DNA of 64,000 bases from Pararhizobium_B sp963838155 (GTDB taxonomy: Bacteria > Pseudomonadota > Alphaproteobacteria > Rhizobiales > Rhizobiaceae), in contig CAWIQE010000036.1 of NCBI GenBank assembly GCA_963838155.1, positions 186,001 through 250,000 of the forward strand, given 5' to 3'. How positions within the stretch are numbered: position 1 is the first letter of the stretch; every line of letters begins with the position of its first letter. A program made the position numbers and the translations under genes. The notes below the pieces were generated by a model. That model worked only from the letters and a program-made list of their open reading frames with translations, ran no database searches and was not told the DNA's origin. Positions 23,852 through 32,922 of this stretch are shown here, piece by piece.

Positions 23852-26764
23852 TCAGGCGGTCTTGGCGAGCGGGAAGCGTTCCCTGAGCAGGCGCAGGGTG
23901 GCCTCCGCCGACGCTGGTTCGCCGAAGACGTAGCTCTGCGCGAAATCGCAGCCCATCTCGACGAGGTCCGCGGCGTCCTTCTCCGTCTCGACGCCTTCCG
24001 CGACCACCGTCATGTCCAGGTCCTTCGCCATGGCGACGATCGACCGGAGGAGCGCCGGCCGCTTCTCGCTGGTGTCGCGCACGAGCGACTTGTCGATCTT
24101 CAGCGTGTCGAAGGGAAAGCGGGTCAGGTAGGAGAGCGACGAATGCCCGGTGCCGAAATCGTCGAGCGCCAGGCCGACGCCGAGCGCCTTGACCCGCCGC
24201 AGCACGATCGCTGCCTGTTCCGGATGCTGCATCACGACCGATTCCGTCAGCTCGAGCTTGAAGCTGCCGGCGCGGCAGTGGGCGTGCGCCAGCACGTTGC
24301 GGATGTCGTTGTCGAGGTCGCTCTTGAGCAGCTGGGCGCTCGACAGGTTGACGGAGATGAACACCGGAAGCTTTCCGAGTGCACCCTGCCAGGTGCTGAG
24401 GTCGTTGGCCGCGGACTTCAGGGCGAGCAGGCCGATATGGGGAATGAGGTCGCAGTTCTCGGCGATCGGAATGAATTCCGAGGGGGGAATGTTGCCGCGC
24501 TTGGGATGCTCCCAGCGCATGAGGGCCTCGAAGCCGACGATCTCCTGGTCGGGGATCCGCACGATCGGCTGGTAGACGACGGACATCTCCTCCCGCTCGA
24601 CCGCGCGGCGCAGGTCGCTCTCGATCTGCAGCTTGTCCGTGCCGATGGCGCGGAAGGCCGGCCGGAAGGGCTCGATCCGGTTCCCGCCGTGCCGTTTGGC
24701 CTGGTACATGGCGAGTTCCGCGTCCTTGACGAGCTCGAGCGGCGACGCTTTCTGCTCCACCCAGGTGACGAGGCCGACCGACGCGGTGAGAATGATCTCG
24801 CGCTGGGCGAAATTGATCGGAGCGCGCACGGTCTTGGTGATCGCCTCGGCGAGGGCCGCGACCCGGCCCGCGTCGTTCTCGGACAGCAGGATGAGCCCGA
24901 ACTGGTCGCCGCTCACGCGGGCGAGCGTGTCCTGCGGCTTCAGCAGGCGCTTCAGGCGCCGGGTGAGCGTCAGCAGTATGGTGTCTCCGGCCGAGATGCC
25001 CAGGCTGTCGTTCACGTGCTTGAAGCGGTCGATGTCGATCATGAAGACGGTGGGCCGCACGCCGGCCTCCAGCCCCGCCAGCGAGATCACCGAATCGAGT
25101 CGGTCGAGGAACAGCTCCCGGTTGGGAAGCCCCGTCAGGTTGTCGTGCACGGCGTCGTGGAGCAGCCGTTCCTCGGAGTTCTTCTGCTCGGTGACGTCGA
25201 TCAGCGTCCCGACGCACCGGATGACCTCTCCGTTGGAGCCGAGAACCGGCCGCGCCCTCAAATTGAACCAGTGGTAGTGTCCGTCGCGCGCGCGAAGGCG
25301 GAACTGATGGTTGAGCCGCCCCCTCCGATGCTCCAGCGTCACGTCGAGCACGGTCCGGAAGCGGTCGCGGTCGTCGGCGTGGATCTTGGGCAGCCAGTTG
25401 CGCGCCGGCCCGTTGAAGGTGCCCGGCGACAGGCCGACGAGCAGCGAGACGTCCGGGATGGTGGTGACCCGGTCACGGGCGACGTCCCAATCCCAGACGA
25501 TGTCGCCCGAACCCGTCAGCGCGAGCGACTGCCGTTCCAGGTCGGAGAACAGCCCCTGCTGGACGCCGCCGCCGGCGAAGGCGTGCTGCATGACGGTAAA
25601 GCCCATCAGGAGCACGATGAGCACGAGGCCGCCGCCGAGCGCCGGCTGGATGATGTCGTTCGACAGCTGCCCCGTCACCGTCATCCATGCACCGGCGAGC
25701 CAGAACAGGATCAGCACCCAGGTCGGCACCAGCATGATCGCCCGGTCGTAGCGTCGGAAGCCGAGATAAGTGATGAGGATGATGCCGGACAGCGCCGTCG
25801 CGGCGAAGGACAGCCGCGCGATGCCGGCCGCCGCCGGAGGATCGTAGAGCGCCACGCCGAACAGCGCGCACAGCCCGACGAGCCACGCGAGCGTCACGTA
25901 GATCAGCCGCGTATGCCAGCGGTTCAGGTTCAGGTAGGTGAAGAGGAAGACCACCAGGCCGACGGCCAGGAACACCTCGACCCCCGCCCGCCAGATGCGT
26001 TCGTCGCCCGGCGTGATCGCGATGATCTTCGACAGGAAGCCGAAGTCGACGCAGATATAGGCCAGCACCGCCCAGGCGAGCGCCGCCGTCGCCGGCAGCA
26101 TCGAGGTGCCCTTGACGACGAAGAGGATCGTCAGGAAGACCGCCAGCAGCCCGGCGATGCCGAGCACGATGCCGCGATAGAGCGTGAAGGAGTTCAGCGT
26201 GTCCTTGTACGCCTCCGGCGCCCAGAGATAGAGCTGCGGCAGCTTCGGCGAGGAAAGCTCGGCGACGAAGGTGATGACCGCGCCCGGGTTGAGCGTGAGG
26301 TGGAAGACGTCGGCGTCGGGACTTGCCTCGCGGTCGAGCGCGAAGCCCTCGCTCGGCGTGATCGAGGCGATCCGCTCGGAACCGAGGTCGGGCCAGAAGA
26401 TCCCCGATCCCGCAAGCCGGAAGTGCGGCGCCACGATCAGCCGGTCGATTTGCTCGTCCGAGACGTTGGCGAGCGCGAACACCGCCCAGTCCCCGGAATG
26501 GTTCTTGGAGCCGGCGCGCACCTCGATCCGCCGCACGATCCCGTCGGGTCCGGCCGCGGTCGACGTCTGGAACGCGCCGCCGGCCTTCGTATGGACTTCC
26601 GTCGACGGCGTGAGGTCGACGGCGGTCTCCTTCGCGGTGATCTTGACCGGTTCGATCGCCAAGGCGGGGCCCGGAAGCGCGAGGCAGAAGAACGCGAACG
26701 CGAGGAGGAAGATAGCGGGAAGGGCGGCCGCAAGCGGCGGTCGAATGAATGCGGCCTTTCTCAT
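23852..26764 (-). CDS. Membrane PAS-GGDEF-EAL signalling protein
   Basis: 970-residue cyclic-di-GMP signalling protein. Order: N-terminal signal anchor (residues about 10-36), a periplasmic domain to about 190, a seven- or eight-helix membrane block (about 195-400) of 7TMR-DISM style, a PAS/PAC domain (about 430-535), GGDEF (about 545-705) and EAL (about 715-960). The GGDEF signature is replaced by VSGDQFG, so diguanylate cyclase activity is doubtful, whereas the EAL site looks intact (GFEALMRWEHP, ELTESVVM, LDDFGTGHSSLSYL), pointing to a phosphodiesterase. Start ATG overlaps the stop of the upstream GNAT gene (TGATGA-type junction). Confidence 0.93.
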   Translation of the reverse strand: MRKAAFIRPPLAAALPAIFLLAFAFFCLALPGPALAIEPVKITAKETAVDLTPSTEVHTKAGGAFQTSTAAGPDGIVRRIEVRAGSKNHSGDWAVFALANVSDEQIDRLIVAPHFRLAGSGIFWPDLGSERIASITPSEGFALDREASPDADVFHLTLNPGAVITFVAELSSPKLPQLYLWAPEAYKDTLNSFTLYRGIVLGIAGLLAVFLTILFVVKGTSMLPATAALAWAVLAYICVDFGFLSKIIAITPGDERIWRAGVEVFLAVGLVVFLFTYLNLNRWHTRLIYVTLAWLVGLCALFGVALYDPPAAAGIARLSFAATALSGIILITYLGFRRYDRAIMLVPTWVLILFWLAGAWMTVTGQLSNDIIQPALGGGLVLIVLLMGFTVMQHAFAGGGVQQGLFSDLERQSLALTGSGDIVWDWDVARDRVTTIPDVSLLVGLSPGTFNGPARNWLPKIHADDRDRFRTVLDVTLEHRRGRLNHQFRLRARDGHYHWFNLRARPVLGSNGEVIRCVGTLIDVTEQKNSEERLLHDAVHDNLTGLPNRELFLDRLDSVISLAGLEAGVRPTVFMIDIDRFKHVNDSLGISAGDTILLTLTRRLKRLLKPQDTLARVSGDQFGLILLSENDAGRVAALAEAITKTVRAPINFAQREIILTASVGLVTWVEQKASPLELVKDAELAMYQAKRHGGNRIEPFRPAFRAIGTDKLQIESDLRRAVEREEMSVVYQPIVRIPDQEIVGFEALMRWEHPKRGNIPPSEFIPIAENCDLIPHIGLLALKSAANDLSTWQGALGKLPVFISVNLSSAQLLKSDLDNDIRNVLAHAHCRAGSFKLELTESVVMQHPEQAAIVLRRVKALGVGLALDDFGTGHSSLSYLTRFPFDTLKIDKSLVRDTSEKRPALLRSIVAMAKDLDMTVVAEGVETEKDAADLVEMGCDFAQSYVFGEPASAEATLRLLRERFPLAKTA

Positions 26765-27414
26765 CAGGCGATCGTCTTGTCGTTTTTCTGCACAGCTTTC
26801 GCCTTTCCGCTGTTCGACTTCGCGCCGCCGCGCCGGTCCGCAAGGCGCGCATAGAGGACATGGTCCCGCCACACGCCGTTGATCTTGAGGTAGTCCCGCA
26901 AATAGCCTTCGCGCTCAAAGCCGGCCTTTTCAAGGAGGTGTATGCTGCGCGTGTTGTCGGGGATACAGGCCGCCTCGATCCGGTGCAAGCGGAGCACGTC
27001 GAATGCGTAGGGGACGACCATGTCGAGTGCCTCCCGCATCAGTCCCCGCCCGGCATGGGCCTCGCCCATCCAGTAGCCGACCATGGTCGACTGCGAGGCG
27101 CCCCGGCGGATGTAGCCGAGCGTCAGCCCGCCGACGAGCGTATCGCCGTCGCTCAGGAAGATGAACAGGGGCACCGAGAGGCCGCGCGCGAAGTCCTGCT
27201 CGTAGCGGCGCACGCGCAGGCGGAAGGAGGCGCGGCTCAGGTCGTCCGGCCCCCATGTCGGCTCCCAGGGCTCCAGGAAGCGCCGGCTGTCCATCCGAAG
27301 CCGGCGCCAGGGCTCGTAGTCCGCCATCTCGGGCAGCCGCGCATAGATGCGCTTCCCCTCGATCAGCACCGGGCAGCTGGGGCGGGAGAGAAAGCGGAAC
27401 ACCGACTTGGACAT
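26764..27414 (-). CDS. GNAT family N-acetyltransferase (RimJ-like)
   Basis: 216 residues with the RimJ/RimL pattern: a RIYARLPEMADYEPW start, PLFIFLSDGDTLVGGLTLGY, YWMGEAHAGRGLMREAL (acetyl-CoA loop) and NTRSIHLLEKAGFEREGYLR. Such enzymes acetylate N-terminal residues of ribosomal proteins; the substrate here is unproven. ATG at complement 27412-27414 opens MSKSVFRFLSRPSC; the frame upstream translates a degenerate repeat. It couples to the GGDEF-EAL gene downstream. Confidence 0.92.
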   Translation of the reverse strand: MSKSVFRFLSRPSCPVLIEGKRIYARLPEMADYEPWRRLRMDSRRFLEPWEPTWGPDDLSRASFRLRVRRYEQDFARGLSVPLFIFLSDGDTLVGGLTLGYIRRGASQSTMVGYWMGEAHAGRGLMREALDMVVPYAFDVLRLHRIEAACIPDNTRSIHLLEKAGFEREGYLRDYLKINGVWRDHVLYARLADRRGGAKSNSGKAKAVQKNDKTIA

Positions 27415-27436
27415 GGGCGTCGTTCGCAGGTACCAG

Positions 27437-27530
27437 AGCAATTCCAGGACGGGTGCAAAGCGGCTATCCGTCCGGTATGGCCGAGACAATGGGTATCGCC
27501 CGTCCGCGTTTCCGGGAAGCGCGGACGCGC
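27437..27530. repeat. Dispersed palindromic repeat, degenerate copy
   Basis: A weak copy upstream of the GNAT gene: AGCAATTCCAGGACGGGTG then CGGCTATCCGTCCGGTATGG, followed by the AGACAATG and CGTCCGCGTTTCCGGG arm seen in the fuller copies. Only partly matching; called by similarity to 20461 and 56011. Confidence 0.5.
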
Positions 27531-27531
27531 C

Positions 27532-27652
27532 CTAGTGGTGCGATCCTAACAGATGGTACCATCTGTTAGGAAAAATCGCCCCACCAGATCAATAGCGTGT
27601 GGGCTGACTTTTCCAAACGGATGGGTACCATCCGTTTGGGTCAGACCACTAG
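27532..27652. repeat. 121-bp element with two long palindromes inside a terminal inverted repeat
   Basis: Outer inverted repeat CTAGTGGT (27532-27539) and ACCACTAG (27645-27652). Inside are a perfect 26-bp palindrome at 27545-27570 (CCTAACAGATGG half-site) and a second at 27613-27639 with 12-bp arms (CCAAACGGATGG) around GTA. Both share the GATGG-TACC-ATC centre. The right end contains the stop codon of the M16 peptidase gene (complement 27649-27651). It looks like a small mobile palindromic element or a double operator. Confidence 0.8.
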
Positions 27653-28944
27653 CTGGCGACCGCCTTCAGCGAAGCGCCGGTCGACAGGGAAGCTGAGATA
27701 TCGTCGTAGGTCGTCAATCGTTCGATGGGCCCGATGGCCGCGAAGGTCGGCACACTGTCGAAGAACAGCCGCCCGGCAAGGTCCGTCAGCCGCTTCGGCG
27801 TGATGTTGGCGAGCCGGTCCATCAGCTCCTCGTTCGGGATCGGGCGGCCGTAGAGAAGCATCTGGCGGGCGATCTGGCCGGCGCGGGCGGCGGGGCTTTC
27901 CTGGGCCATCAGCAGGCTGGCGCGGATCTGGGCGCGCGACCGCTCGATTTCCTGCTGGTCGATCGTCTCGGCGACCTTGCGCAATTCCGACAGGATGACG
28001 GGAACGAGCTCCGGCAGGTCCGAGGCGCCGGTCGCCGCATGGATGCCGAACATGCCGTTGTCGGAGAAGCCCCAATGGAACGCGTAGACCGAATAGCACA
28101 GCCCGCGCAATTCGCGCACCTCCTGGAACAGCCGCGACGACATGCCCCCGCCGAGGATGTTCGCCAGCATCTGCGAGGCGTAGAAGTCGCGCATGTGGTA
28201 GGCGCGGCCCTCGAAGCCGAAGAGCACCTGCGCGTCCATGAGGTCGCGGGTCTGCCGGAACTCGCCGCCGGTGTAGACGGCCGGCGAGATCTCCGGCGCC
28301 GTTCCGGACGCGGGGTCGATGCCGCCGAAGCGGTGCTCCACCTGCCGGACGAGATCGGCATGGTCGATCGCCCCCGCGGCGACGACGATCAGGCGATCGG
28401 CCGTGTAATGTTTCGCAAGGTAGCCGCGCAGCTGCGCCGGGGTGAACGAACGCACGGTGTCCGGCGTGCCGAGGATCGAACGCCCGATCGTCTGGTCCCG
28501 GTAGGCGGCCTCGGAGAACCGGTCGTAGACCACGTCCTCGGGCGTGTCGTTGGCCGCGCCGATCTCCTGGAGGATGACGTTCTGCTCGCGGCGCAGTTCC
28601 TCCTCGTCGAAGAGCGACTCCGTCAGGATGTCGGCCAGTATGTCGACGGCGAGCGGCACGTCGTCCTTCAGCACCCGCGCGTAGTAGGAGGTCGTCTCGA
28701 TCGACGTGGAGGCGTTGAGTTCGCCGCCGACGTTCTCGATCTCTTCCGCGATCTGGCGGGCGCTGCGCTTGCGGGTGCCCTTGAAGGCCATGTGCTCCAG
28801 CAGATGGGCGATCCCGTGTTCGTCGTCCGTCTCGTTTCGCGATCCGGACTTCACCCAGACGCCGAGCGCCACGCTTTCCAGCCGCGGCATGGTTTCGGAG
28901 ACGATCGTCAGTCCGTTCGCCAGACGGGTACACTCAACATTCAT
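27649..28944 (-). CDS. M16 family peptidase (processing-peptidase type)
   Basis: Zinc metallopeptidase of the pitrilysin/mitochondrial processing peptidase family, 431 residues. The inverted zinc motif HLLEH is at residues 47-51, with the distal Glu expected in the following helix; EIENVGGELNASTSIETTSYYARV and the GGGMSSRLFQEVRELRGLCYSV segments are family hallmarks. ATG at complement 28942-28944 opens MNVECTRLANGL. It follows thrC by 20 bases, the usual arrangement in Hyphomicrobiales. Confidence 0.95.
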   Translation of the reverse strand: MNVECTRLANGLTIVSETMPRLESVALGVWVKSGSRNETDDEHGIAHLLEHMAFKGTRKRSARQIAEEIENVGGELNASTSIETTSYYARVLKDDVPLAVDILADILTESLFDEEELRREQNVILQEIGAANDTPEDVVYDRFSEAAYRDQTIGRSILGTPDTVRSFTPAQLRGYLAKHYTADRLIVVAAGAIDHADLVRQVEHRFGGIDPASGTAPEISPAVYTGGEFRQTRDLMDAQVLFGFEGRAYHMRDFYASQMLANILGGGMSSRLFQEVRELRGLCYSVYAFHWGFSDNGMFGIHAATGASDLPELVPVILSELRKVAETIDQQEIERSRAQIRASLLMAQESPAARAGQIARQMLLYGRPIPNEELMDRLANITPKRLTDLAGRLFFDSVPTFAAIGPIERLTTYDDISASLSTGASLKAVAS

Positions 28945-28964
28945 TCGTTCGTCCTTCTCCCCCT

Positions 28965-30362
28965 TCAACCTGCAGCGCGCGCCTTGCCCGAAATGTAGTC
29001 CTCGACGACGCTCTGGTCGGCCGGCAGGCTGTCGAAGCGCTCCTCCCCGGTCATCAGGCCAGAAAGCCACGGCGGCAGCTTGGGGTCAATGCCGCAGGCG
29101 GATTTTACGGCTTCCGGGAATTTGGCCGGGTGCGCGGTCGCGAGCGCCACCATCGGCGCCGACGCCTGCTCGTGGCGCCCGGCGACGGAGAGCGCGATGG
29201 CCGAATGGGGATCGAGCACGTAGCCGGTCTCCCGCGCCAGCTTTTCGATGAGGGCGTCGACCTCGGCACGGTCCGCGCGCCCGGCCGAAAAATCCTCGCG
29301 GATGAAGGCAAGCGCGGCGTCCTCCACCGCGAACGCCCCCGATTGCTTCAGGCCCGCCATGGCGCTGCGCACTTTTGCCGCATCCCGGCCGTAGGCGAAA
29401 AAGAGAAGCCGTTCGAAATTCGAGGAGATCTGGATGTCCATCGAAGGCGAGGTCGTGGCGACGACGCCCCTCGTCTCGTAGCGTCCCGTGCCGAGCGTGC
29501 GCTCGAGGATGTCGTTCTCGTTGGTCGCGATGACGAGCCGGTCGATCGGAAGCCCCATGCGCTTGGCGGCGTAGCCGGCGAAGATGTCGCCGAAATTGCC
29601 GGTCGGCACGGTGAACGAAACGCTGCGGTCGGGCGCGCCGAGGGACACCGCGGCGGTGAAGTAGTAGACGATCTGGGCCATGATCCGCGCCCAGTTGATC
29701 GAATTGACCCCCGAAAGGCCCACCCGCTCGCGGAAGGCCGGGTGGCCGAACATCGCCTTGACCAGGTCCTGGCAGTCGTCGAAATTGCCCTCGATCGCCA
29801 GGGCGTGGACGTTCGTCCGGCCGTGCGTGGTCATCTGGCGGCGCTGGACGTCCGACACCTTGCCCTTGGGAAAGAGGATGAAGACGTCGGTGCGCTCGCA
29901 GCCGGCGAAGGCGTCGATCGCCGCGCCGCCGGTGTCGCCCGACGTCGCGCCGACGATGGTCGCCCTCCGTCCGCGCTCCTTGAGGACATGGTCCATCAGC
30001 CGCGCCAGGAGCTGCATGGCGACGTCCTTGAAGGCGAGGGTCGGGCCGTGGAAGAGCTCCAGCAGGAAGGCGTTCGGCCCGGTCTGCACCAGCGGCGCCA
30101 CCGCGGGATGGCGAAAGGTCCCGTACGCCTCGTCGATCATGCGGCCGAGGTCGTCGGCCCCAATGGAATCCGCGACGAAGGGCTTCATCACCTCGAAGGC
30201 GGCCTGCTGGTAGGTCCGGCCGCGCAGCGCCCTGACGGCCTCCTCGGCAAATTGCGGCCACGCGTCCGGAACGTAGAGGCCGCCGTCAGGCGCAAGGCCC
30301 GTGAGAAGCGCGTCGGCGAACCCGGTACCCGGCGCCGCACCGCGGGTGGAGACGTATTGCAA
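28965..30362 (-). CDS. thrC: Threonine synthase
   Basis: PLP enzyme converting O-phosphohomoserine to threonine. 465 residues in the usual length range. The PLP lysine is K112 in HGPTLAFKDVAMQLL, and GATSGDTGGAAIDAF is the phosphate-binding loop; NSINWARIMAQIVYY and VPTGNFGDIFAGY also match. I start at TTG (complement 30360-30362) giving QYVSTRGAAPGTGFADALL after the initiator, with GAGGG ten bases upstream; the frame before that carries no family sequence. First gene of a thrC-M16 peptidase unit. Confidence 0.96.
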   Translation of the reverse strand: MQYVSTRGAAPGTGFADALLTGLAPDGGLYVPDAWPQFAEEAVRALRGRTYQQAAFEVMKPFVADSIGADDLGRMIDEAYGTFRHPAVAPLVQTGPNAFLLELFHGPTLAFKDVAMQLLARLMDHVLKERGRRATIVGATSGDTGGAAIDAFAGCERTDVFILFPKGKVSDVQRRQMTTHGRTNVHALAIEGNFDDCQDLVKAMFGHPAFRERVGLSGVNSINWARIMAQIVYYFTAAVSLGAPDRSVSFTVPTGNFGDIFAGYAAKRMGLPIDRLVIATNENDILERTLGTGRYETRGVVATTSPSMDIQISSNFERLLFFAYGRDAAKVRSAMAGLKQSGAFAVEDAALAFIREDFSAGRADRAEVDALIEKLARETGYVLDPHSAIALSVAGRHEQASAPMVALATAHPAKFPEAVKSACGIDPKLPPWLSGLMTGEERFDSLPADQSVVEDYISGKARAAG

Positions 30363-30541
30363 CTGGATCGGTCCCTCGATGACGGCGCTCGGCCAATTGT
30401 GGTGTGCGGCGGCCGGAGATTTCCCGACCGCAATCGATTTTTCGAAGAACCGCTGGTATAGACCAACGGCAAGGGCCATGAAAAGGCCCGCGTCGAAGGG
30501 CGGGAATCGGTTTTGGTTGAAGAACGGAACGGGGTGCGAGC

Positions 30542-31108
30542 TTGAAGACCACGACTTTCAGATTGATCTCCACGCTTTCGCTTCTGGCGCTCGTCGCGGG
30601 CTGCCAGACGAAGGGACCAGAGGCTTCCTCGGCGGCCGGCGGCGGGACCGCCAAGGACGTCGCGGGAGGAGCGCCGATCGTGCGCGGCAACTGCCCCGAG
30701 GTCAGGCTGCGCGACGGAACGGCCTTCTACCAGACCTATGCCGGCGGCGGGAAGAAGGACAAGGATCCCTCCAAGGTGATCACCCAGGTGTCCCTCGACG
30801 ACACCACGCGCCAGTGCTCGGTGACGGGCGGGCAGATGACGATGCAGGTCGCCGCCGCCGGCCGCGCGATCTCGGGGCCGGCCGGTGGGCCGGGCCCGGT
30901 CGACATGCCGATCCGCGTCGCGGTGGTCGACGCAGACGGCAAGGTCGTCTACTCGCAGCTCACACGCTATCGCACCGACATACCGTCGGGCAGCGGCAGC
31001 AAGCAGTTCCTCTTCAAGAAGGACGTCCCCCTGACGCTCGACCAGGCGGCGAACGCCCAGGTCTATGTCGGCTTCGACGAGGGGCCGAAGGTGAAGGGCA
31101 AGCGCTGA
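30542..31108 (+). CDS. Putative lipoprotein of unknown function
   Basis: 188 residues beginning MKTTTFRLISTLSLLALVAGC with TTG as initiator and a clear lipobox (LVAGC), so a lipid-anchored envelope protein. The mature part contains NCPEVRLRDGTAFYQTYAGG, QVSLDDTTRQCS and DMPIRVAVVDADGKVVYSQL, which I have seen only in uncharacterised rhizobial lipoproteins. The TTG start is forced because there is no ATG in frame before the signal. Divergent from thrC; its stop is 3 bases from the HAD gene. Confidence 0.8.
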   Translation: MKTTTFRLISTLSLLALVAGCQTKGPEASSAAGGGTAKDVAGGAPIVRGNCPEVRLRDGTAFYQTYAGGGKKDKDPSKVITQVSLDDTTRQCSVTGGQMTMQVAAAGRAISGPAGGPGPVDMPIRVAVVDADGKVVYSQLTRYRTDIPSGSGSKQFLFKKDVPLTLDQAANAQVYVGFDEGPKVKGKR

Positions 31109-31111
31109 ACC

Positions 31112-31801
31112 TCAGACGGTTTCCGACCAGCTCGCGAGGGCTTCGACCATCGGCGGCAGATCGCGCATCCTCTTGATGACCGTCTCGGCGCCCGCCTCCG
31201 TCAGGTGGTCGGCGTGAGCCGGCCAGCTGTGCGATCCGCCGGTGAAACCGATCACCCGCATGCCGGCGGCCTTGGCGGCGGTGACGCCGTGGACGGAGTC
31301 CTCCACCACGATCGTGCGCGCCGGGTCGGCCTTCTTGACGTCGGCGGCATGGAGGAAGATGTCGGGCGCCGGTTTGACGCGGCCGTCCGGCAGGTCCCGC
31401 GCGGAGAAGATGTCCGGCGCGAAGACGTCGTAGAGCCGCGCCCGGCGCAGCATCGCCTCGAGACGGTGCGAGGACGAGTTGGAGCAGATGCAGCGCGGAA
31501 GCGGAATGCGCCCCACCGCGCGCGCCACGCCCTCGATCGCCCTGACGTCGCGGGCCAGGCGCTCGTCGAGCAGGCGCTCGGACCGGTCGAGCAGCGAGGC
31601 GGGCAGGGGAACCGCCGCTTCCTTCTCCACCGCGAGCAGCACGTCCTTCCAGCTCATGCCGGCGAAGCGCTCCGCCAGGCCGGCCGCGTCGATGGAATAG
31701 CCGGCCTCGCTGAGGAGCTTCGCCTCCACCTGTGCCGCGATGATTTCGGAATCGACCAGCACGCCGTCGCAATCGAAGATGATGAGATCCGGATCGGACA
31801 T
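31112..31801 (-). CDS. HAD family hydrolase (beta-phosphoglucomutase/GPH-like)
   Basis: 229 residues with the HAD motifs: DLIIFDCDGVLVDSE (nucleophile and acid/base Asp), CICSNSSSHR (motif II Ser), GRVKPAPDIFLHAA (motif III Lys) and VVEDSVHGVTAAKAAG (motif IV). The C1 cap domain fits the phosphoglycolate phosphatase / beta-phosphoglucomutase branch. Substrate unknown. Convergent with the lipoprotein gene and divergent from the epimerase gene. Confidence 0.92.
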   Translation of the reverse strand: MSDPDLIIFDCDGVLVDSEIIAAQVEAKLLSEAGYSIDAAGLAERFAGMSWKDVLLAVEKEAAVPLPASLLDRSERLLDERLARDVRAIEGVARAVGRIPLPRCICSNSSSHRLEAMLRRARLYDVFAPDIFSARDLPDGRVKPAPDIFLHAADVKKADPARTIVVEDSVHGVTAAKAAGMRVIGFTGGSHSWPAHADHLTEAGAETVIKRMRDLPPMVEALASWSETV

Positions 31802-31913
31802 GGTGTTCTCTCGTTGTTGCAGTGCAGGGTCGACGCCTACATGATTGTGCCCGCCCGCACAACGTCTCCGCCGGTCCGGCGGTTGCCCTTGGGTTGAAGG
31901 AAGGAGAACGGCA

Positions 31914-32828
31914 ATGATCGTCGTCGTCACGGGCGCAACCGGCTTCGTCGGCCGCCATCTGGTCGCAGGCCTCGCCGACGCCGGCGTGAAGGTGCGCCCC
32001 GTCGTCCGCGCGAACCGGCCGGACGCACCCGCCGGGGCCGTTGTCGCCACGCTGGACGATGCGCAGGGTTGGGCGTCCGTCCTCGCCGGCGCCGATGCAG
32101 TCGTCCACCTCGCCGCTCACAATCCGGGGCCGGCGGCCCGCCTTCGCCGGTCCGATCCGGACGCGTTCCGGCGGGTCAACGTCGACGGTACGGCGCTGCT
32201 TGCCGACGAGGTCGAAAAGGCCGGCGTTCCCCGCTTCGTCTTCGCCAGCTCCGCCAGGGTCTACGGCGGCGCCGAGGCGTCGTCCTTCGCCGAGGAGGAA
32301 ACCGGTTCCCCCGCCGATCCCTACGGCCGCTCCAAGCGCGACGCGGAAGCGGCGCTGAGGCACCGCCTTTCCCGCACCGGCTGGACGATCCTGCGCCCGC
32401 CCGCCGTCTACGGCCCCGGTCACGGAGGCATTGTCGGCCTGCTGGCGCGTGCGGTCGGCACCGGCCTGCCGCTGCCGCTCGAGGGCGCGCAGGCGCGCCG
32501 CAGCCTGCTCTATGTCGGCAATCTGGTATCGGCCATACGCGCGTCGATCGAAGCGCCGGCGGCCGTCGACAAGGTCTTCAACGTGACGGACGGCGAGGCC
32601 TTGACCTACGCCGAGCTCGCCCGCCTGCTCGCCACCGCCACGGGGCGGCGGCCGAGGGTCGTGCGCTCTCCCGCCGTCCTCTCCGCGCTCGCCCTCCGGC
32701 TTCCCCTGGCCGCGCGGCTCTCGAAATCCCTCGTGCTGGACGACCGGCGCATCCGCGAGACCCTCGGCTGGGAGCCGCCCTTCGACACCGCCGCCGGCCT
32801 TCGCGCCACCTTCGCTGCGCCGACATGA
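31914..32828 (+). CDS. NAD-dependent epimerase/dehydratase family protein
   Basis: Extended SDR of 304 residues. The cofactor motif TGATGFVGRHLVAGL begins at residue 7; the active site is VYGGAEASS..DPYGRSKRDAEAAL with Tyr-x3-Lys, and GWTILRPPAVYGPGHGG follows. It resembles UDP-glucose 4-epimerase-like and NAD(P)-dependent sugar epimerases, but the sugar cannot be told. ATG at 31914 has GGAG at 31903-31906. Divergent from the HAD gene across 112 bases. Confidence 0.92.
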   Translation: MIVVVTGATGFVGRHLVAGLADAGVKVRPVVRANRPDAPAGAVVATLDDAQGWASVLAGADAVVHLAAHNPGPAARLRRSDPDAFRRVNVDGTALLADEVEKAGVPRFVFASSARVYGGAEASSFAEEETGSPADPYGRSKRDAEAALRHRLSRTGWTILRPPAVYGPGHGGIVGLLARAVGTGLPLPLEGAQARRSLLYVGNLVSAIRASIEAPAAVDKVFNVTDGEALTYAELARLLATATGRRPRVVRSPAVLSALALRLPLAARLSKSLVLDDRRIRETLGWEPPFDTAAGLRATFAAPT

Positions 32829-32922
32829 GGCGGCCGCCCCGCTCGGCTTTAGCGCTTTCGTAACCCTATTCGGTAACCATAGCCAACGATTGAGTTTTGC
32901 GTCAGCGTGGTTTGGGTCACCG

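Noticed and set aside
32850..32885. CtrA-type site before ccrM
   Set aside because: Two TAAC elements exist, but their spacing does not match the TTAA-N7-TTAA consensus.
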